Notes: generated from the sequence alone by a model not told the origin. A stretch of DNA of 64,000 nucleotides from Neurospora tetrasperma FGSC 2508 (GCF_000213175.1 NW_009799102.1:2160684-2224683), one strand, 5' to 3'. Counted from the first letter of the stretch, positions 22,001-34,164 are shown. Numbers and translations: made by a program.

Positions 22001-22306
22001 ACCAAAGCTGCCAAGGTCAGGAAGGGCTGTCTTGGTGGGCGCGGACCACTGATTGAAAGGCGTCACCTGTTGGAATTGAGGAACTAACAGCGGAGTCGGT
22101 TAGTCCCAGAATGCCCAAAGTGAGGCGCAGGTGAGGAGCAGCTTACTCTCATCTCTAGCACGATCTTTGCGAAGTTGACCAGTGCCTTGGTTGATTTGAG
22201 CGGGGATGTAGGTCAACCGCCCGACGATACCACCAGCATGAGCGCGAGGGCGACTCAGAGCATGCGAGCGGCCGACAGGGCGGATGGGACCATGTCGGTC
22301 AGCCAT
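19026..22306 (-). CDS. rrn6: RRN6-like RNA polymerase I initiation factor
   Basis: Core-factor subunit for rDNA transcription initiation in the nucleolus (family knowledge). Exon 1 is 22147-22306 (donor GTAAGC), exon 2 starts at 22083 after TGTTAG, and its donor GTAAGT at 20144 closes it at 20145. Exon 3 ends at 19026. The phase-correct acceptor is CAAAG before 19950, 10-15 bases after a GCTAAC branch-like site, giving about 1007 residues. A nearer CAG acceptor at 20019 would break the phase. The middle looks beta-propeller-like (QLAIIDQAGYWSVWDIVGRR; LLLLGNSTNLCLFDTETRK), as in RRN6/TAF1C. The C-terminus is disordered and Ser/Gln-rich and ends in a basic GGRPSHVKKKQKVKKRMGFR tail typical of fungal RRN6. 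The second junction needs transcript proof. Confidence 0.82.
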
Positions 22307-22940
22307 TCGGAGCTCTCGGAGTGAGGGTAGCTCGCGATGACGAAGTGCTCGGCGGGATCATTTCTCCCCCGATACCGAATGCTCGGTGTTTGCGACTTGG
22401 TCAGGCAAACAAAAGAAAAAAAGATATTAGAGGTAGAAGCTCAAGTGCGCCGGCGCATTGAGTCCTGACCGTGGTGGTTGGTGAGGGATGTTGGAAGCAA
22501 AGAAATGCTGTGGAAGAAGGGAAGGAAAGAAGAAGTGAGAAAATGCGAAACGTCAAACCAGCTTCTCTTTTTATTTTTTCGGTCTTTTTTTTTGCAAGAA
22601 ACGCAGAGAAAATGCATCGGACGGGTCCACCGCGAACTTTTTGGTGGGGCCGATTCATCATTGAACGCTCGGCGGAAAAGGTACGTATCTTTGATGAGAT
22701 GACGACCAATCAGAAAGTGATGTTGCTCAGAATCCGATTCCCCAGGAAACCATGCCCGAAATGGAAGGGACGTAAACATGTCAAGAACCTGACCAAAGTT
22801 CCCCCCACCTTCAAGAACAGCCATCTGTCCCTACAACCACGTCGTCCCGAATCGCGTCGCAAAGCTTTCGATTGTATCATCTACTGTCGGAAAACAGAAC
22901 CTAGTACAATAGACAGCAACTTTAGCGACTAGCATCAAGA
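22307..22940. other. Divergent promoter between RRN6 and SPC25
   Basis: A 634-bp region between divergent starts. Frames of 100-153 codons overlap it on both strands without features. No gene is supported. Confidence 0.55.
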
Positions 22941-23785
22941 ATGTCACGGAAAAGCGTCATGTCGTCCACATTCGAGCCCTCGCTCTCGACTAGCCGACAG
23001 CCCCTCGGGCCATCGCTCGCCGATACCCTACCCAGCATCAACTTTGGTTTCGATGAGTTGCGCGATCGCATGGCCAAGTTCACGGCCAAATTTGACGCTT
23101 TTATTGAGCAAGGGCGCAAGCGCGTGCTGGAGGAGAGGAACCAGTTTAGGATGAACGTGGCAGAGCTTCAGGGTACGTGTCATGCACACCTGGTCAAGAG
23201 GGCGCATATTGATGCTAATTTCTGCTTCCTGTAATAGAGGACCAACGTATGAAGAAAAAGGACATTGAAATCCTCCAACTCAAAACCAACACCTACCAAC
23301 AGACCATGGCCAAGGAGGCCGCCGAAACACGCGAAATGCAAGCCGCCATCGCTTCGCTCACCGAACAGCGGGATAAGCAAGCCGCGATGCGTGACGCTTT
23401 GAAAGAGCAAATTGCCGCCACACAGAGGGAGATTGATGCGCGTCTAGCAGCGCAAAGGGCGCACGCTGCGCAACTGGAGGCGCAGGCGAGGTACAACGTG
23501 CCAGAGCTGGATTTCTGGGTAACGAACCTGTGCATGCGGATCGAGGGTGCCGGAGCAGAGGACAGGCTCAAGTTTGTCTATACGCACATTGATGAGAGGA
23601 ACTGGGAGCGAGAGGCTTGGTTCGAGTTGAGCATGAGTGGGAGGGACTACGACGTGAGGCATTGTAGGCCAAAGCTGGAAAGAGAAAAGGTCGAAAAAGT
23701 GCTGGACCGGGTAAACGAGACTAGGGAGCTCGTAGTGCTACTTAAGGGCATGAGAGAATTGTTTGTTGAGGCCATGAAATCTTGA
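22941..23785 (+). CDS. spc25: Kinetochore protein SPC25 (NDC80 complex)
   Basis: Subunit of the four-protein NDC80 complex; with SPC24 it forms the kinetochore-proximal globular end. Exons 22941-23172 and 23238-23785, with a 65-bp intron (donor GTACGT, acceptor AATAG), giving 259 residues. The layout is typical: a short N-terminus, a coiled coil at about residues 50-160 (heavily Lys/Glu/Gln/Ala), and a C-terminal RWD-like globular domain starting near YNVPELDFWVTNLCMRIEGA and containing DRLKFVYTHIDERNWEREAW. The SPC25 C-domain motif F-x-Y-T-x-I-D is well preserved. The next gene downstream, MZT1, also acts on spindle microtubules. Confidence 0.93.
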
Positions 23786-24427
23786 TTCCAGTTCAGCTGG
23801 CCTGGATCGCGAGTTTGGATAGTTGCGGTTAGATACCCCGAATATTGGACGTCCTGACCTGTAGATGCCGGTGGACTTGGATTGGTCGATTTCAGGATGT
23901 ATTTGGTTTCCCGTCACTGCTTCTATCATCATGCGAGTGTCGCCTGCTTGCGTAGAGGTAGGTATTGTGAGCTAATTCGTGTGTGCCTTCAGTTGTTGCT
24001 CGTTGGTGGTGAGTTGCTCGGATGGCATCGGCCCTTAGTTCCCTTGGCACCGATAGGCGTGACTTCATCTTGGTCAGAAGCAGGAACGCAAGGGCGCTCG
24101 GTTGAGAAAGGTGCCCCTGTAGAATGCCGCTGTAGCAGCTCGTTCTTTCCCAGCCTTAGGTCTTTCAGGGGTAATTGTTAGTATCACAAAAGCCCGCCAA
24201 CCAGGGGCAGTTCCTCCCGTCAACGTCTCCAGGTTCCGACGCGTCAACCACAAGGGAATCACCACAACACTTCACCTCGCTCACCTCTGTCCCTTTCCAT
24301 TCCACTCTCACTTCAACTTCAACTCGACACATCGCATCAGTACTTAATCACCAAACGTTGCGCCTCGTTCTTTTAACGTACAATATTCACATCCTCTGTT
24401 CAAGAAAAGGACATACTATTGTTTGCC
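23786..24427. other. Intergenic between SPC25 and MZT1
   Basis: A 642-bp region holding the SPC25 3' end and MZT1 promoter and leader. No gene is seen. Confidence 0.55.
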
Positions 24428-24785
24428 ATGGAGAAGAGCGAAAAACAGGCCGCCGCTCAACAGGCGGTAGACATTCTTCATGAGATTTCCACCATCCTGG
24501 TAAGCCAACAGTGTCACCCTCCTTGCGACATTGACTGCTAATCATAAACCAGAACTGTCAGTTGGACCGCAGAACGCTATCCATCTGCATTTCCATGATT
24601 GAAAATGGCGTAAAGCCTGAAGCGCTGGCTGTAAGATTGTCTACATAACCTCACGTAGCCCGGTCCGTGGGGCAACTAACACACCATGACAGGAAGTGAT
24701 CCAAAAACTTCGCGTGGAATCCCGTGTCATCCAAGCGAATATCGAGGCCGCCGCGGCCACCCCCAGTGCAGCTCGCCGAAAATAG
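24428..24785 (+). CDS. mzt1: MOZART1 (MZT1), gamma-tubulin complex small subunit
   Basis: Small adaptor that binds GCP N-termini and recruits gamma-tubulin complexes to microtubule-organising centres. Three short exons, 24428-24499, 24553-24630 and 24693-24785, all phase 0, with 53-bp and 62-bp introns (GTAAGC...CCAG; GTAAGA...ACAG). The product is 80 residues, the family's usual size. Conserved features: [20 protein letters not shown], then [19 protein letters not shown] and a helical Ala-rich tail. ATG context is GCCATGGAG. The TAG stop is followed immediately by ATG of a 268-codon frame in the same reading frame. Confidence 0.95.
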
Positions 24786-25592
24786 ATGATCGGCGGGGAG
24801 AGGGTTTTAGTCGGTTCTTCGAAGCGTGAACCGTTAAATGAGGAAGACGACCAAGAGCAGATGGATATCGACTTAACTTCCGACGGTATAGATCAGCGTT
24901 ATCTGGCCGCGCCGAACGACACCATCTCGCGGTACCATCTAAATCTCACTGTCTACACTCTTCGATGGGTGATTATGGGGTTCAAGGAACTGAAGACAAG
25001 ATATCCACCATTGTGCCTCTCTGACAGCAAGATGGACCAGATTGCGGCGGACTTGATTCGCCGACTACACGTGCTGTTGAGAAGGGAGGAGCTCAGCTCC
25101 GAAATGAGTCGTGGTCGCAGGGCATCAAGAAACCTCACAGAAACCGGGAGAAACGGCGGTTTGCCGTTGGGATTGAGAAGAGCCAGGAGGGCCCAAAGCG
25201 CACCGGACCGGACAGAGAGGATCAAGTTTTACCAGGAGATGCTGCGATTCGTGAGACAGCGACCCATGATCTCGATGTCGTTGCAGCCAAGCCCCACGGA
25301 AAGTTGGGACCATGATCGCTTCTCAACAGACTGGAACCAGAGGGGAGAAGAGGAGGAAACGAATGATGCAATGGAACTCTACGAAACATACGGAGAGGAG
25401 GTGAACCAAGACTCGCAAGAGGAGGAACAACAGGCACCGGTGGAAACGGAGGTTATAGAAGTCTGCAAAACAGGAGATGGCGAGGAAAACGTCAAAGATG
25501 ATTCGGAACAAGAACAGGCACCGGTGGTGACAACGGAGGTCATTGAAGTACAACCATCCAGTGGAAGCAACAGCTCCGACGACAACGAATGA
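24786..25592 (+). CDS. Hypothetical acidic protein or MZT1 extension
   Basis: A 268-codon open frame that begins with ATG directly after, and in frame with, the MZT1 stop codon. I recognise no family. The first half contains a helical, hydrophobic segment (YHLNLTVYTLRWVIMGFKEL) and a Leu/Arg-rich stretch (ADLIRRLHVLLRREEL). The second half is very acidic, with two imperfect copies of a short repeat (EQQAPVETEVIEV; EQAPVVTTEVIEV), and ends in SSGSNSSDDNE. Composition looks like coding sequence. It could be the second cistron of a dicistronic mRNA, a separately transcribed gene, or a C-terminal extension of MZT1 made by stop read-through or alternative splicing. It could also be a chance frame in a long 3' untranslated region. 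Confidence 0.5.
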   Translation: MIGGERVLVGSSKREPLNEEDDQEQMDIDLTSDGIDQRYLAAPNDTISRYHLNLTVYTLRWVIMGFKELKTRYPPLCLSDSKMDQIAADLIRRLHVLLRREELSSEMSRGRRASRNLTETGRNGGLPLGLRRARRAQSAPDRTERIKFYQEMLRFVRQRPMISMSLQPSPTESWDHDRFSTDWNQRGEEEETNDAMELYETYGEEVNQDSQEEEQQAPVETEVIEVCKTGDGEENVKDDSEQEQAPVVTTEVIEVQPSSGSNSSDDNE

Positions 25593-27121
25593 CTACGCCA
25601 CCAGATATGATATGAAGGCCAAAAAAAATCAAGAAGCCAGTGGGAAGAATAGAGGCCACAAACATGTCCAACACTAGAAGAAACTCACCTCCGAGTTCGA
25701 TTCGAGCGACGGCGAGGCATACGTCAACGACGACCAGTAATTATGCGGGTTGAATGGTTCACACGGTTCACGAGCATTACCATGATGGAACCCAGATCGA
25801 TTAAATGTATCAGATCAGCCATCTGAAGACGTGGAAAAGGTGGATTCAGCGATTGTTTTCTGTTCGTTCTTCGCAAAGTAATTGACGATACAAAAGACAG
25901 CGACATAAAATCAAGACAATGTGTTTTTTTTTTTCAAAGTTCTTTCAGTGGCAGTTAGATCTGACTCCAACTAACCAGAACATGTCGTCATCGTTCCTTG
26001 CAACCTGTGACCGTTCAGTTAATCCTCTTGCAGTTCACATGAAGGAATTATTTCCTTAGTCCAACTGCCCAACTACCCAGCTATCTAATTAATTGTCTCT
26101 AGGGAGGGAACTAACAGTGAGAAGATCATATTGATATTAGGCAAGCAGGCCTCAATCTTAACCAAGCCCCATTGTAAACTCACAACCTTTTATTTTCTGT
26201 GAGGTGATCAAGAATAATTTTCCCGAGTTTGTTTTCGTCTTGGCACCCCTATATATGGATCAAGTGAGTAGGTCCGGCCAAAAAGTCCTAAGCACTGGGC
26301 ACTGAAAATATGTACACTATCAAGCCAAATGCTATTCATTTCCTGAATGATATTTTTATGTAATCTTTTTCTTCGTATCTGGCTGCAGAGTCACGAAGGT
26401 AGAGAGGATGATGAACTCATGATTTCAGGATCCTTCCAAAATTGAAGACCTGACATATATACAGATTTGTGTTAATATTAGATTGTCTTGGAAAGCCTTA
26501 TCCAGGTGGAAATAGTAGATCTAGAAAGGGTAGGTGGACCATCAATTTTAAGGTTGTAGGCACACTACAAGCTCAAGCTCGTTGTTGTTGTTGTTGTTGT
26601 TGTTGTGTTTTGAAACCTTTGTTTTGGTGTATTACATAAAACTATTATTTTCAAAGAATCAAGCATGCTTTAGTTTTAGATATTCTTTTTAAATTGGCGC
26701 AAACGGACTTCCAACTATTACAGTTATTTACCAAGGGAAAAAAACAAAAGAAAAGAAAAAGAAAAAGAAAAAAGGAAGAAAAAGGTATCTCAAGCTACAG
26801 GTACACCTTTGGAGAGTAATTAGTCTCAATATTCCAGTTGTCTCATTTTCCCTGCCCATCCCGCCGAACCGTACTCCAGTTTCATGCTCATGCCCACTGA
26901 ATGTTGCTGTCGAACAACATCTCGGAGGAGAAATTTTTTGAAGACCAAGAAATATACTGTATAAGGTATATCATGAAAGAGATATTCTCTATACCTGCTT
27001 TTTCCTGCTCTTTCCATGCCTCCCTGCTTTCTGCGTTAAGTGCCTCTGTCATCCTTTCATAATCCGTGCCTGGCGACTTTTCTTTCCGCTTATCTTGATT
27101 TTCCATTCCTCATCCAAAGTA
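25593..27121. other. AT-rich convergent intergenic region
   Basis: About 1.5 kb, clearly richer in A and T than its surroundings, especially 25900-26850. It carries a (GTT)8 microsatellite at 26581-26606 and an A-rich run near 26740-26780. No gene or recognisable element is seen. Its composition could reflect old repeat-induced point mutation or simply long 3' regions. Confidence 0.45.
26581..26606. repeat. (GTT)n microsatellite
   Basis: Eight perfect GTT units in an AT-rich intergenic stretch. Confidence 0.95.
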
Positions 27122-29859
27122 TCATCTATGACCAATCAAGTCCAACTCAAACCCTCCATCCCCTATTTCTTCAAGGTCATCGTCATCATCATCATCATCA
27201 TTCTCTTCCTCGCTCTCTTCTTCCCCACTCTCATCATCCTCATCGTCCTCATCTATTAGATCCCTAATAGAGGTGTGCCCATCCTGAGGAACTGGAACTA
27301 ACCTTCTCGGCGAGCGTCCCAAGAAACCCAGCACGTCTTCTAGCGTCACCATGTCCTCTCCCCATCGACTTTCCTCATCGTCATCGGTGTAATCGTCAGA
27401 ATGGTAATCTGCGCTCGTTGTCACCCCAGGTCCAGCTGCTTCGTTTATTGACCTGCCTCTTGTTCTCCTCCTCGTCGTCCTTGTCGTTGTCATCCCGGGG
27501 ATGGCGCGATCTGGAATCATGGTGTTATTTGCCGCGCCGGAAGGAGCAGATGCTGAGTAACCGCCGAACCCTACCAAGGCGGCGGCGGAAGCGAGGACGG
27601 CGGCGGCTGTGGCAGCTGGGGAGGAAGGAGCGAAGGAGGAGGGGCGAGGGAAGTAGGTAGATGGGGAAGGGGTGGTGGGGAGGTTGGAGGTGGACGGATG
27701 TGGTTGGTCGGCGGAGGAAGAGGATGGAGATTGTCGGTTTCGGTTGGCGAATAGACCTGCTAGGGCTGAACGCCGTGGTGGTGAGATCGGGTCGGAGTGG
27801 AAAATACTTCTGTTTTGTTGTCCGTTTGTGTCGGGATATTGAGGATCCAGCCCTCGAGCAGCTGATAGTCGTCTACCGCCGGCTGTTGCCGCGTTGTCAA
27901 GGGCAACTGACAGCATACTCACACCCTGCGCTCCGTTGTTGGCATCACTCGACCCAGTGGCAGCCCTTGGTTCCTCCTCATCCTGGTCGCCATTCACACC
28001 AGGCATATGGAGCAGCTTATGTTCGACCGTATTATACGAGTGACAGACTGAACACTTCAGTCCCAACCAGTGGTACCTTGTCTGGCTTTTTGCACTGCAG
28101 TCGTTGCACGAGATGACGGCCCGGGCATCCTGGTACTCGTCGGGCATGGGCTGGGTGGCGATGGCGATGTCAAGGTTACGAAACTGGATCTCCATGTTGA
28201 CGCAGCTCTTGTTGCAGACCGGACATCTGTACGATCTTTCCCGGTGCGCGCTGAAACAGTGTTTATGGATGGTATGGCCACATTTCATGATTGCAACCGG
28301 TCGCGGAGAGTTAAACAGGTAATCGCCGCAGATGGGGCAGTCGCAGTCGGTTGACCGTTCAATACATCGGTGCTCGTCGCGCGTGGAGACGCATGCTGAG
28401 CATTTCTGATCACCAAGAACCGTCAGTTCATGTTGGGTCAAAGGGGCCATCCATTTCTTCACACGAGCTTCAAGCGACTCACCTTGCAATGGAAAAAGTC
28501 TTTGCCCAAGCCCAGCCCAACTCGGCAGAGCCCACAATCGTTGCAGTGATAGATTGGTTTGTTCCGATCGTCGTTCCACAATTTGCAGATATTACAATAG
28601 TAAGAAGCCGCTGACTGGCTACAACCAACACAAGTCTGCGAGGCCTTTTGGGTTCGACCGCACAACATGCACAACATGTGACGTGTTTCCCGCCGCGGCA
28701 AGGTGTGATCTTCCACCTCATCGTGACAGAGCCGACACGTATACCACCGATCACAGGCGGCGCATTGCAGCTTCACATTGCGCCGGTAGTGTTTGCAACC
28801 GAGTCTGAGAACGGGCTGACCGTTCTCGTCCAGATCCTCTGTTTCTTCCTCGGGTTGTATCCCCTGCGCAATCGCGTATGCGAGACTGACATCGAGTTCT
28901 CGCACCCCGTGTTCGTCGCGTTTTGGGACGGTTTTGGGGGCATAGGTCGGCTTCAGATCCTCCTCTGTAACGTGGATGTTCAGGGTATCCTCGTCACTAA
29001 ATCCGCTTTCGCCCGCGAGAGGATTCCAGAACTTCAAGGCCGTTTGCAACGGGCCAAAGGAATCACGATCCCGGTTCGATGATCGATCGCGGCTATGGCT
29101 CTGCGCGCTACGAGCGCTCTTGACGCTGTGCACACTACGCACGCTCCGACCGCTGGGCGATTCTGGGCGCATGCCCATAGTACCATCATGCGCATGTGGA
29201 GACTGTTGATAATACTCCTCCGTCATGACCTGATGTATCAGCTGCGCCTTGAGGGCCTGCGAGATGTCGGCCTGATTTTGAATCGCCTGTATCCTCTTCC
29301 TCAATGCGCTCTTGCCGTCATCTTCTGGTAACTCCCCGGTCTGGGATCGAGCGTCGGAGTCCACCTGGGAGGGGATACGAGGAAGCGTGAGGAAACTCTG
29401 TTGCGCTACTTGCGCAGTCCATTCTGGCGCCAGCGCAGAGATCGGCGAAGTTAACGACGGTCGCGCCGGCGGCGTCGATTCGTATGCCGCTGCGGATATT
29501 GGCGGAACTGGAACTTGTCCTATGTGCCCTGCTGCTGGAGTGGCAGTTGCGACATCGGCGGCTTCCCCTAACCTCGAATGCGAACTTGATGCGGCGTTGG
29601 TTGGTGTGGTTGTTGTTACAACAGCCACCGGCTGCGCTACGGTTCTGCCAACAATAATCCCATCCAGACTTCTCCTATAGTTCTCGTCTCCGTCCTCAAA
29701 CACCGATTCGGGCAGCGCGGCCCCATCAGATCTCGTTCTCTGGTGTTGCGAAGTGGAAGACGGCGTGGGTATATCGGGCTCTTCAGCGGCAAACCCTGAG
29801 GAAAATCGCCGAACTTGTCGTTGTGCTCCTCGAAGCAAATCAGAGACTAAGGTGGCCAT
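27122..29859 (-). CDS. CHY/CTCHY-zinc RING E3 ubiquitin ligase (RCHY1/Pirh2-like)
   Basis: Two exons, 28483-29859 and 27122-28405, with a 77-bp intron (donor GTGAGT, acceptor ATCAG), giving 886 residues. The first 350 are disordered and Ser/Pro-rich. The CHY zinc finger starts at about 353 (LGCKHYRRNVKLQC), followed by the CTCHY region (CMLCG, CVGCSQSAASYYCNICKLW, HCNDCGLCR). A RING-H2 finger lies at about 482-524 (CPICGDYLF ... CGHTIHKHC ... CPVC), and then the zinc-ribbon with CNDC and CSVC. This order is that of the plant/animal RCHY1 family, where the RING recruits E2 enzymes. The C-terminus ends in a long Asp/Glu tract. Animal members target p53; the fungal substrate is unknown. Confidence 0.93.
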
Positions 29860-32800
29860 AGCAGGTCATGCGGTTGTCGCAGACCTTGTTTCCAAGTTTC
29901 TTCCTTAGGGTCGGCTTTGTCGGACGTAAACGTATAGCGGCAGCGGGACTGACTGGGATCGTCGGACAATGTGATGTCGAGAGAAGGAGCAAGGGCGAGC
30001 GCGGTGGCGATTACGAAGTAGGCGGAAAGGAAAGAAAGCAAAAAAGAAGGCAAAACACCAGGAAGGTGTGCGTGCTGAAGAGCTAGAATAATAAGCCAGT
30101 ATATACGTAAGACTAAATTATGCTAACAAGCGCAATAATGTCAATTAACAAGAGTATGTAAAGGTGTTGTGTGTATCCATGGGTGGGTATCATCCATCAA
30201 AGTTCATGTTTGGGGGAGACAGATGTTGGACGAGGGAAGCGGGAGTAGTGAAGAACGAAATGTCGGTCGAGCTGTGGCAGACGCAAATGACAAATGGCAC
30301 GATGGCTCGATGGGTGGGTGCAGTGAGACCGAGACTGGAGTGGTCAGTCCGTCAGTCGTCTTGTTCCTGCTTGTCTTTTTTTCCTTCCGGATTTCGGGCA
30401 GATCATGTCGTCAATTCGCCCGCCATTGTCCTCCGTCCGGTGGAGAATCGACACGATGGCTCTTGACTTTGAGGTTTCCACTCAAACAGCATCTCGCCAT
30501 CGTTGTTGCCATGCCAAGGGCATGTTCCCCGCCAATGATCGCGGTGCAACAGCTTGTGACACGGCAGCGGCTTTCCCCTGTCTGGCTGTTAGGTAAGTAA
30601 CGCCTGCTGTTTTGCGCCTTCACGTGTCCGCCTGTACCGACGCTACGCCAACGAAGGCCCTGGTGAGATGTCCGTCTCCCGCATCTGCAACAACACGCGA
30701 CTTTACTTTCTTACTGCCACGCGACAGCAACAACAGTTCAATGCAATTCACCGACCTCACCTGTGTACACCTGTGCAGTGTGAGAGAGACGAGCGTTGAC
30801 TTGTTGCGTTGCCCACGTGGCTGATCACTTTGGCAGACATGAAGATGATCCGTCCGTTTCCTCGGAAGGCCGGCCGTCGAGGGCTGGGGCCTGGCTGGCA
30901 AGCTGGTGGGGTGATTAGCGGACCGAACGGACCATAACGGTCCGGACCTCCCGGAGTGGACGAGTAGTGTAAAGACCCGGCCGGACACGGTCACTGTCGG
31001 GCAACTTGTCCGTCTCCGTGATCAGTTTGAACCGGGGCCATTATCATATCAGGGTCACGACCACGTCAGAACGAAGCATGCTGGCAGCAGGTTGAAAAGA
31101 GAAGAAAGGAAACTCATGAGGACATTTGTTGCCGTTGGTGCGTGGAAGAAGAACGGAAAGTGTCAGAACCACGACCACAACTGTGCATCTCCTCCCAAAC
31201 AACCCAGCACGGCCCCAGAATCGGTTACAGAAGCGACGGGACCTGAGCTGCAGCTGCCAATGCGGGGCAACCTGTGGGGTTACGACGGCAACGGCTCTGA
31301 TCCGGATGTTGTTGCACAACCTGAAGCAACTGGAGTACAGACTGCAGATGAAAGGAGCAACTTCCAGCTCGGCACATGTTGTTAGTGCAGTGTGTTATGG
31401 TAACCGATGGTGACAGGGACAGAGGAACCGACCTTGGCTGGCGACCAACTGATTCACAAAGACCCTTGTCTCATTTTTGGCGCCTTAACATGCATCTCTA
31501 GCCCAAAGGTACCTAGCCATCGCCAAGTAGCCGTGAGTGTGTAGTATACAGTGCAGTGCTCGAAAAGGAAACTCCCGTCCTGGGCATGTTCAGTTCTTGG
31601 TGTGTTGCTTCAAGCTCCATGCAGGGGGACTGAGTGAGAGAAATGTAACGGAGAATCGATTTCTATGTATTTGGATGGGCGATAAAGGGAACGCTCGTCG
31701 TAATCTCAATCACCATTCCTCGTTATGCTCTGAAACCCCCTTTGGGACGGGGGCTGTCCCTGGCTGAGCTGGGACTTTACACACGTTACCCAAGGTTAAG
31801 GTACACTCTCAAGTTACATACATGCCTCTACACTCCAACCCTGGTTTGATTGTTGGTGTGGTACTTCGATTCACACTTTTCCTTCTCAAGTTTGGTTCGG
31901 TGGACTTTGGCGATGCAAGCCCTGGTAAAGCGCTGGAAATGTTTCCCTTTTAGGTATTGTCTTTGGAATACTGAGGAGGCTGTTCCGAAGCCCTGTCTCT
32001 ACCCTGGCTTTTTGACGATTTAGACCAATCACATAGTCTAGATCGCACATTTCTCCCCTGTTCAAAGTCGGAAGAAGTCCCACGCTAACAATCAAACCAG
32101 TATTGAACTGTACATGGTACACTACTTGTTGTCGTCCACTTGGCCCCCGCGTTTCCCTTCCGCGTGACGATTCGGTTGCCCGGACCCAGCTTGCCAGGAC
32201 CTGAAATGGCCCTGTCATTTAACACATACAGTCAGCTCCCCTGTTCCAGCAACAGTTGGAGGGAAAACTACCCTTTTTGAAAGGGTAGGAAGCGCAATCC
32301 TAAAATAGAAACACCGGGTGGGAAAATTCACTGTCGATTTGTACGTAGGTACCTAGGGTATGGAAAGGTGAAACCAGGAAAACTGAAGGGGTCTGCCACA
32401 GGGCAAAATTGGCTTGGCGTGCCAGTTTTGGTCACGGTTGAAAGGCAGGTGGTCTGTGCACGTCACCACTATGGTCAGATGTTTGGGGTTGCTAGGTGGA
32501 ACAGGGGACCGGGCCAACTGGAACTGCTGTCTTGTGGGTGATCCTGCTGGATCATAAACTTCGTTGACGGGACCGGACTGTGCGTATCCGGTGCATGTAC
32601 GGTAGACGGTAGTAGTACCCCTGACGTCGACTGACATACCTAGAGGTACCTATATACCGTACATGCTGCCGTCTTTACTGGAGGTTCATCCAATATATCT
32701 AGGGCATTCCTGACGCTGGTTCTAAACAGCATCCCAGGAACCTCCACGGATGGATGCCAGCGATGGTACGGTTATGGCTTCTCTAGGTAGATAAGGCAAA

Positions 32801-34164
32801 ATTTCACACGCGTTCGTGAAACCTTTGTTGCTCCAATCTTGTCTTTCTTGGCTCGCCCCAGTGTCGTCACATCGCTATCCCGCCTAACAGAAATGCAAGT
32901 ACTTGATATGACGTTTGGCTAAGGTAGGCTGTGCATCTGCAATCCACCCAACCGTCGCCTCTCTGGGCCACGGCAGCTAACAGGGCAGGTTGCCGCACTC
33001 CGACAGCAACAGCACCCTGACTTCACCTAGCAACCACTTTTTGCTTTTTTCTGGGCGTGTGGTGTAACATCACAGGCGACAAGACAAATTGGACCCGGAC
33101 GTCTCAAACCCTTCATCGGGCTGTGCTTATTCTTTTTATTTTTTTTTAATGGCAGCACCGCCTCAGTCCATCGTTGAGTTTCCTCATCCATGACACATTT
33201 CCTGATCCAAAACTATATCCGAGTCCATATTCCTCCATTCGTCTGTGTGACCCGACAATACCCTCGTTCGCCAGCCAACATCTTCCACCACTCTCTCTCT
33301 CTTCGGCCATCGCAATCCAGTCCGACCATTGCCTTTGTGTGTTCAGCAACTCGCGCAACGATATATCCACTTCACGCTCTCCCGACGACAAGCGCGATTC
33401 TAGCCGGCCGTCAAGGTCAGTCAATGCTAAACCAGACAGGTAAAGGCTAGGAATTCATTTCTTTACCTTTCGTCTGGAGCTTTGACGATCTGCGCTCTTT
33501 CGATCCGATCCGCCGTGTCATGACTGTCATCGCTTCAGGCCAGCCTTCAATCTCCCTTGTGGTCCGAAACTTTTGTTTTCGACAGGTTCCATCTCATTCG
33601 CCATGCAAAATCGCGTATCAGACAAATTGGAAGCCACTACGGACAATCAAATAATCGGATACTTTCCCCATTTCCATGACTTGGTGCATACCTAGGTACT
33701 ACCCAAGGTATACTCGGAAACTACCATCCATTTGGAACTGAAGCACGCATTCCATCTTTCTACTTCCCTTTTACCTTCATCCTAGGACATTTATTTTTCC
33801 CATTCGGCTGCATCTATTAGTCACTTCCTTCAGACTGCTGCCACACACCAGTCAACAAGAAAAAAAAAAGAGCTTTGCAGGTCACGGCTACCTACCTACC
33901 TTCCTACTTCTACTTCTTCTACATAGCTGAGCTCATCCGTTACTGGCTACAGGCCTAGCCCCTGGTGAAGGTGTCATTGAGCGTACGCTACATTGCGTTG
34001 CCACTGGTTGTCACTGACTGCCGCCCTGTTGATGATTTCCTAACCGACTTGTGGTTGCCACCATCATACTTCCATTTTCCCTCTCGGAAGGACCCGACTC
34101 ATACACACACAGATTTGACACCAATTTTTATTTTTTATTTTTTTTGGAAGGCTCAATCATCAAG
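29860..34164. other. Long divergent intergenic region
   Basis: At 4.3 kb this is the longest gene-free stretch in the window, between divergent starts of two E3 ligases. I found no frame with domains, good start context or splice sites. It contains CCTAGGTA-type short palindromes near 32349, 32638 and 33689, a TACCTACC run near 33890, and pyrimidine-rich sequence close to HUL4 that is probably its 5' leader. A lncRNA or a small intron-rich gene cannot be excluded. Confidence 0.5.
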
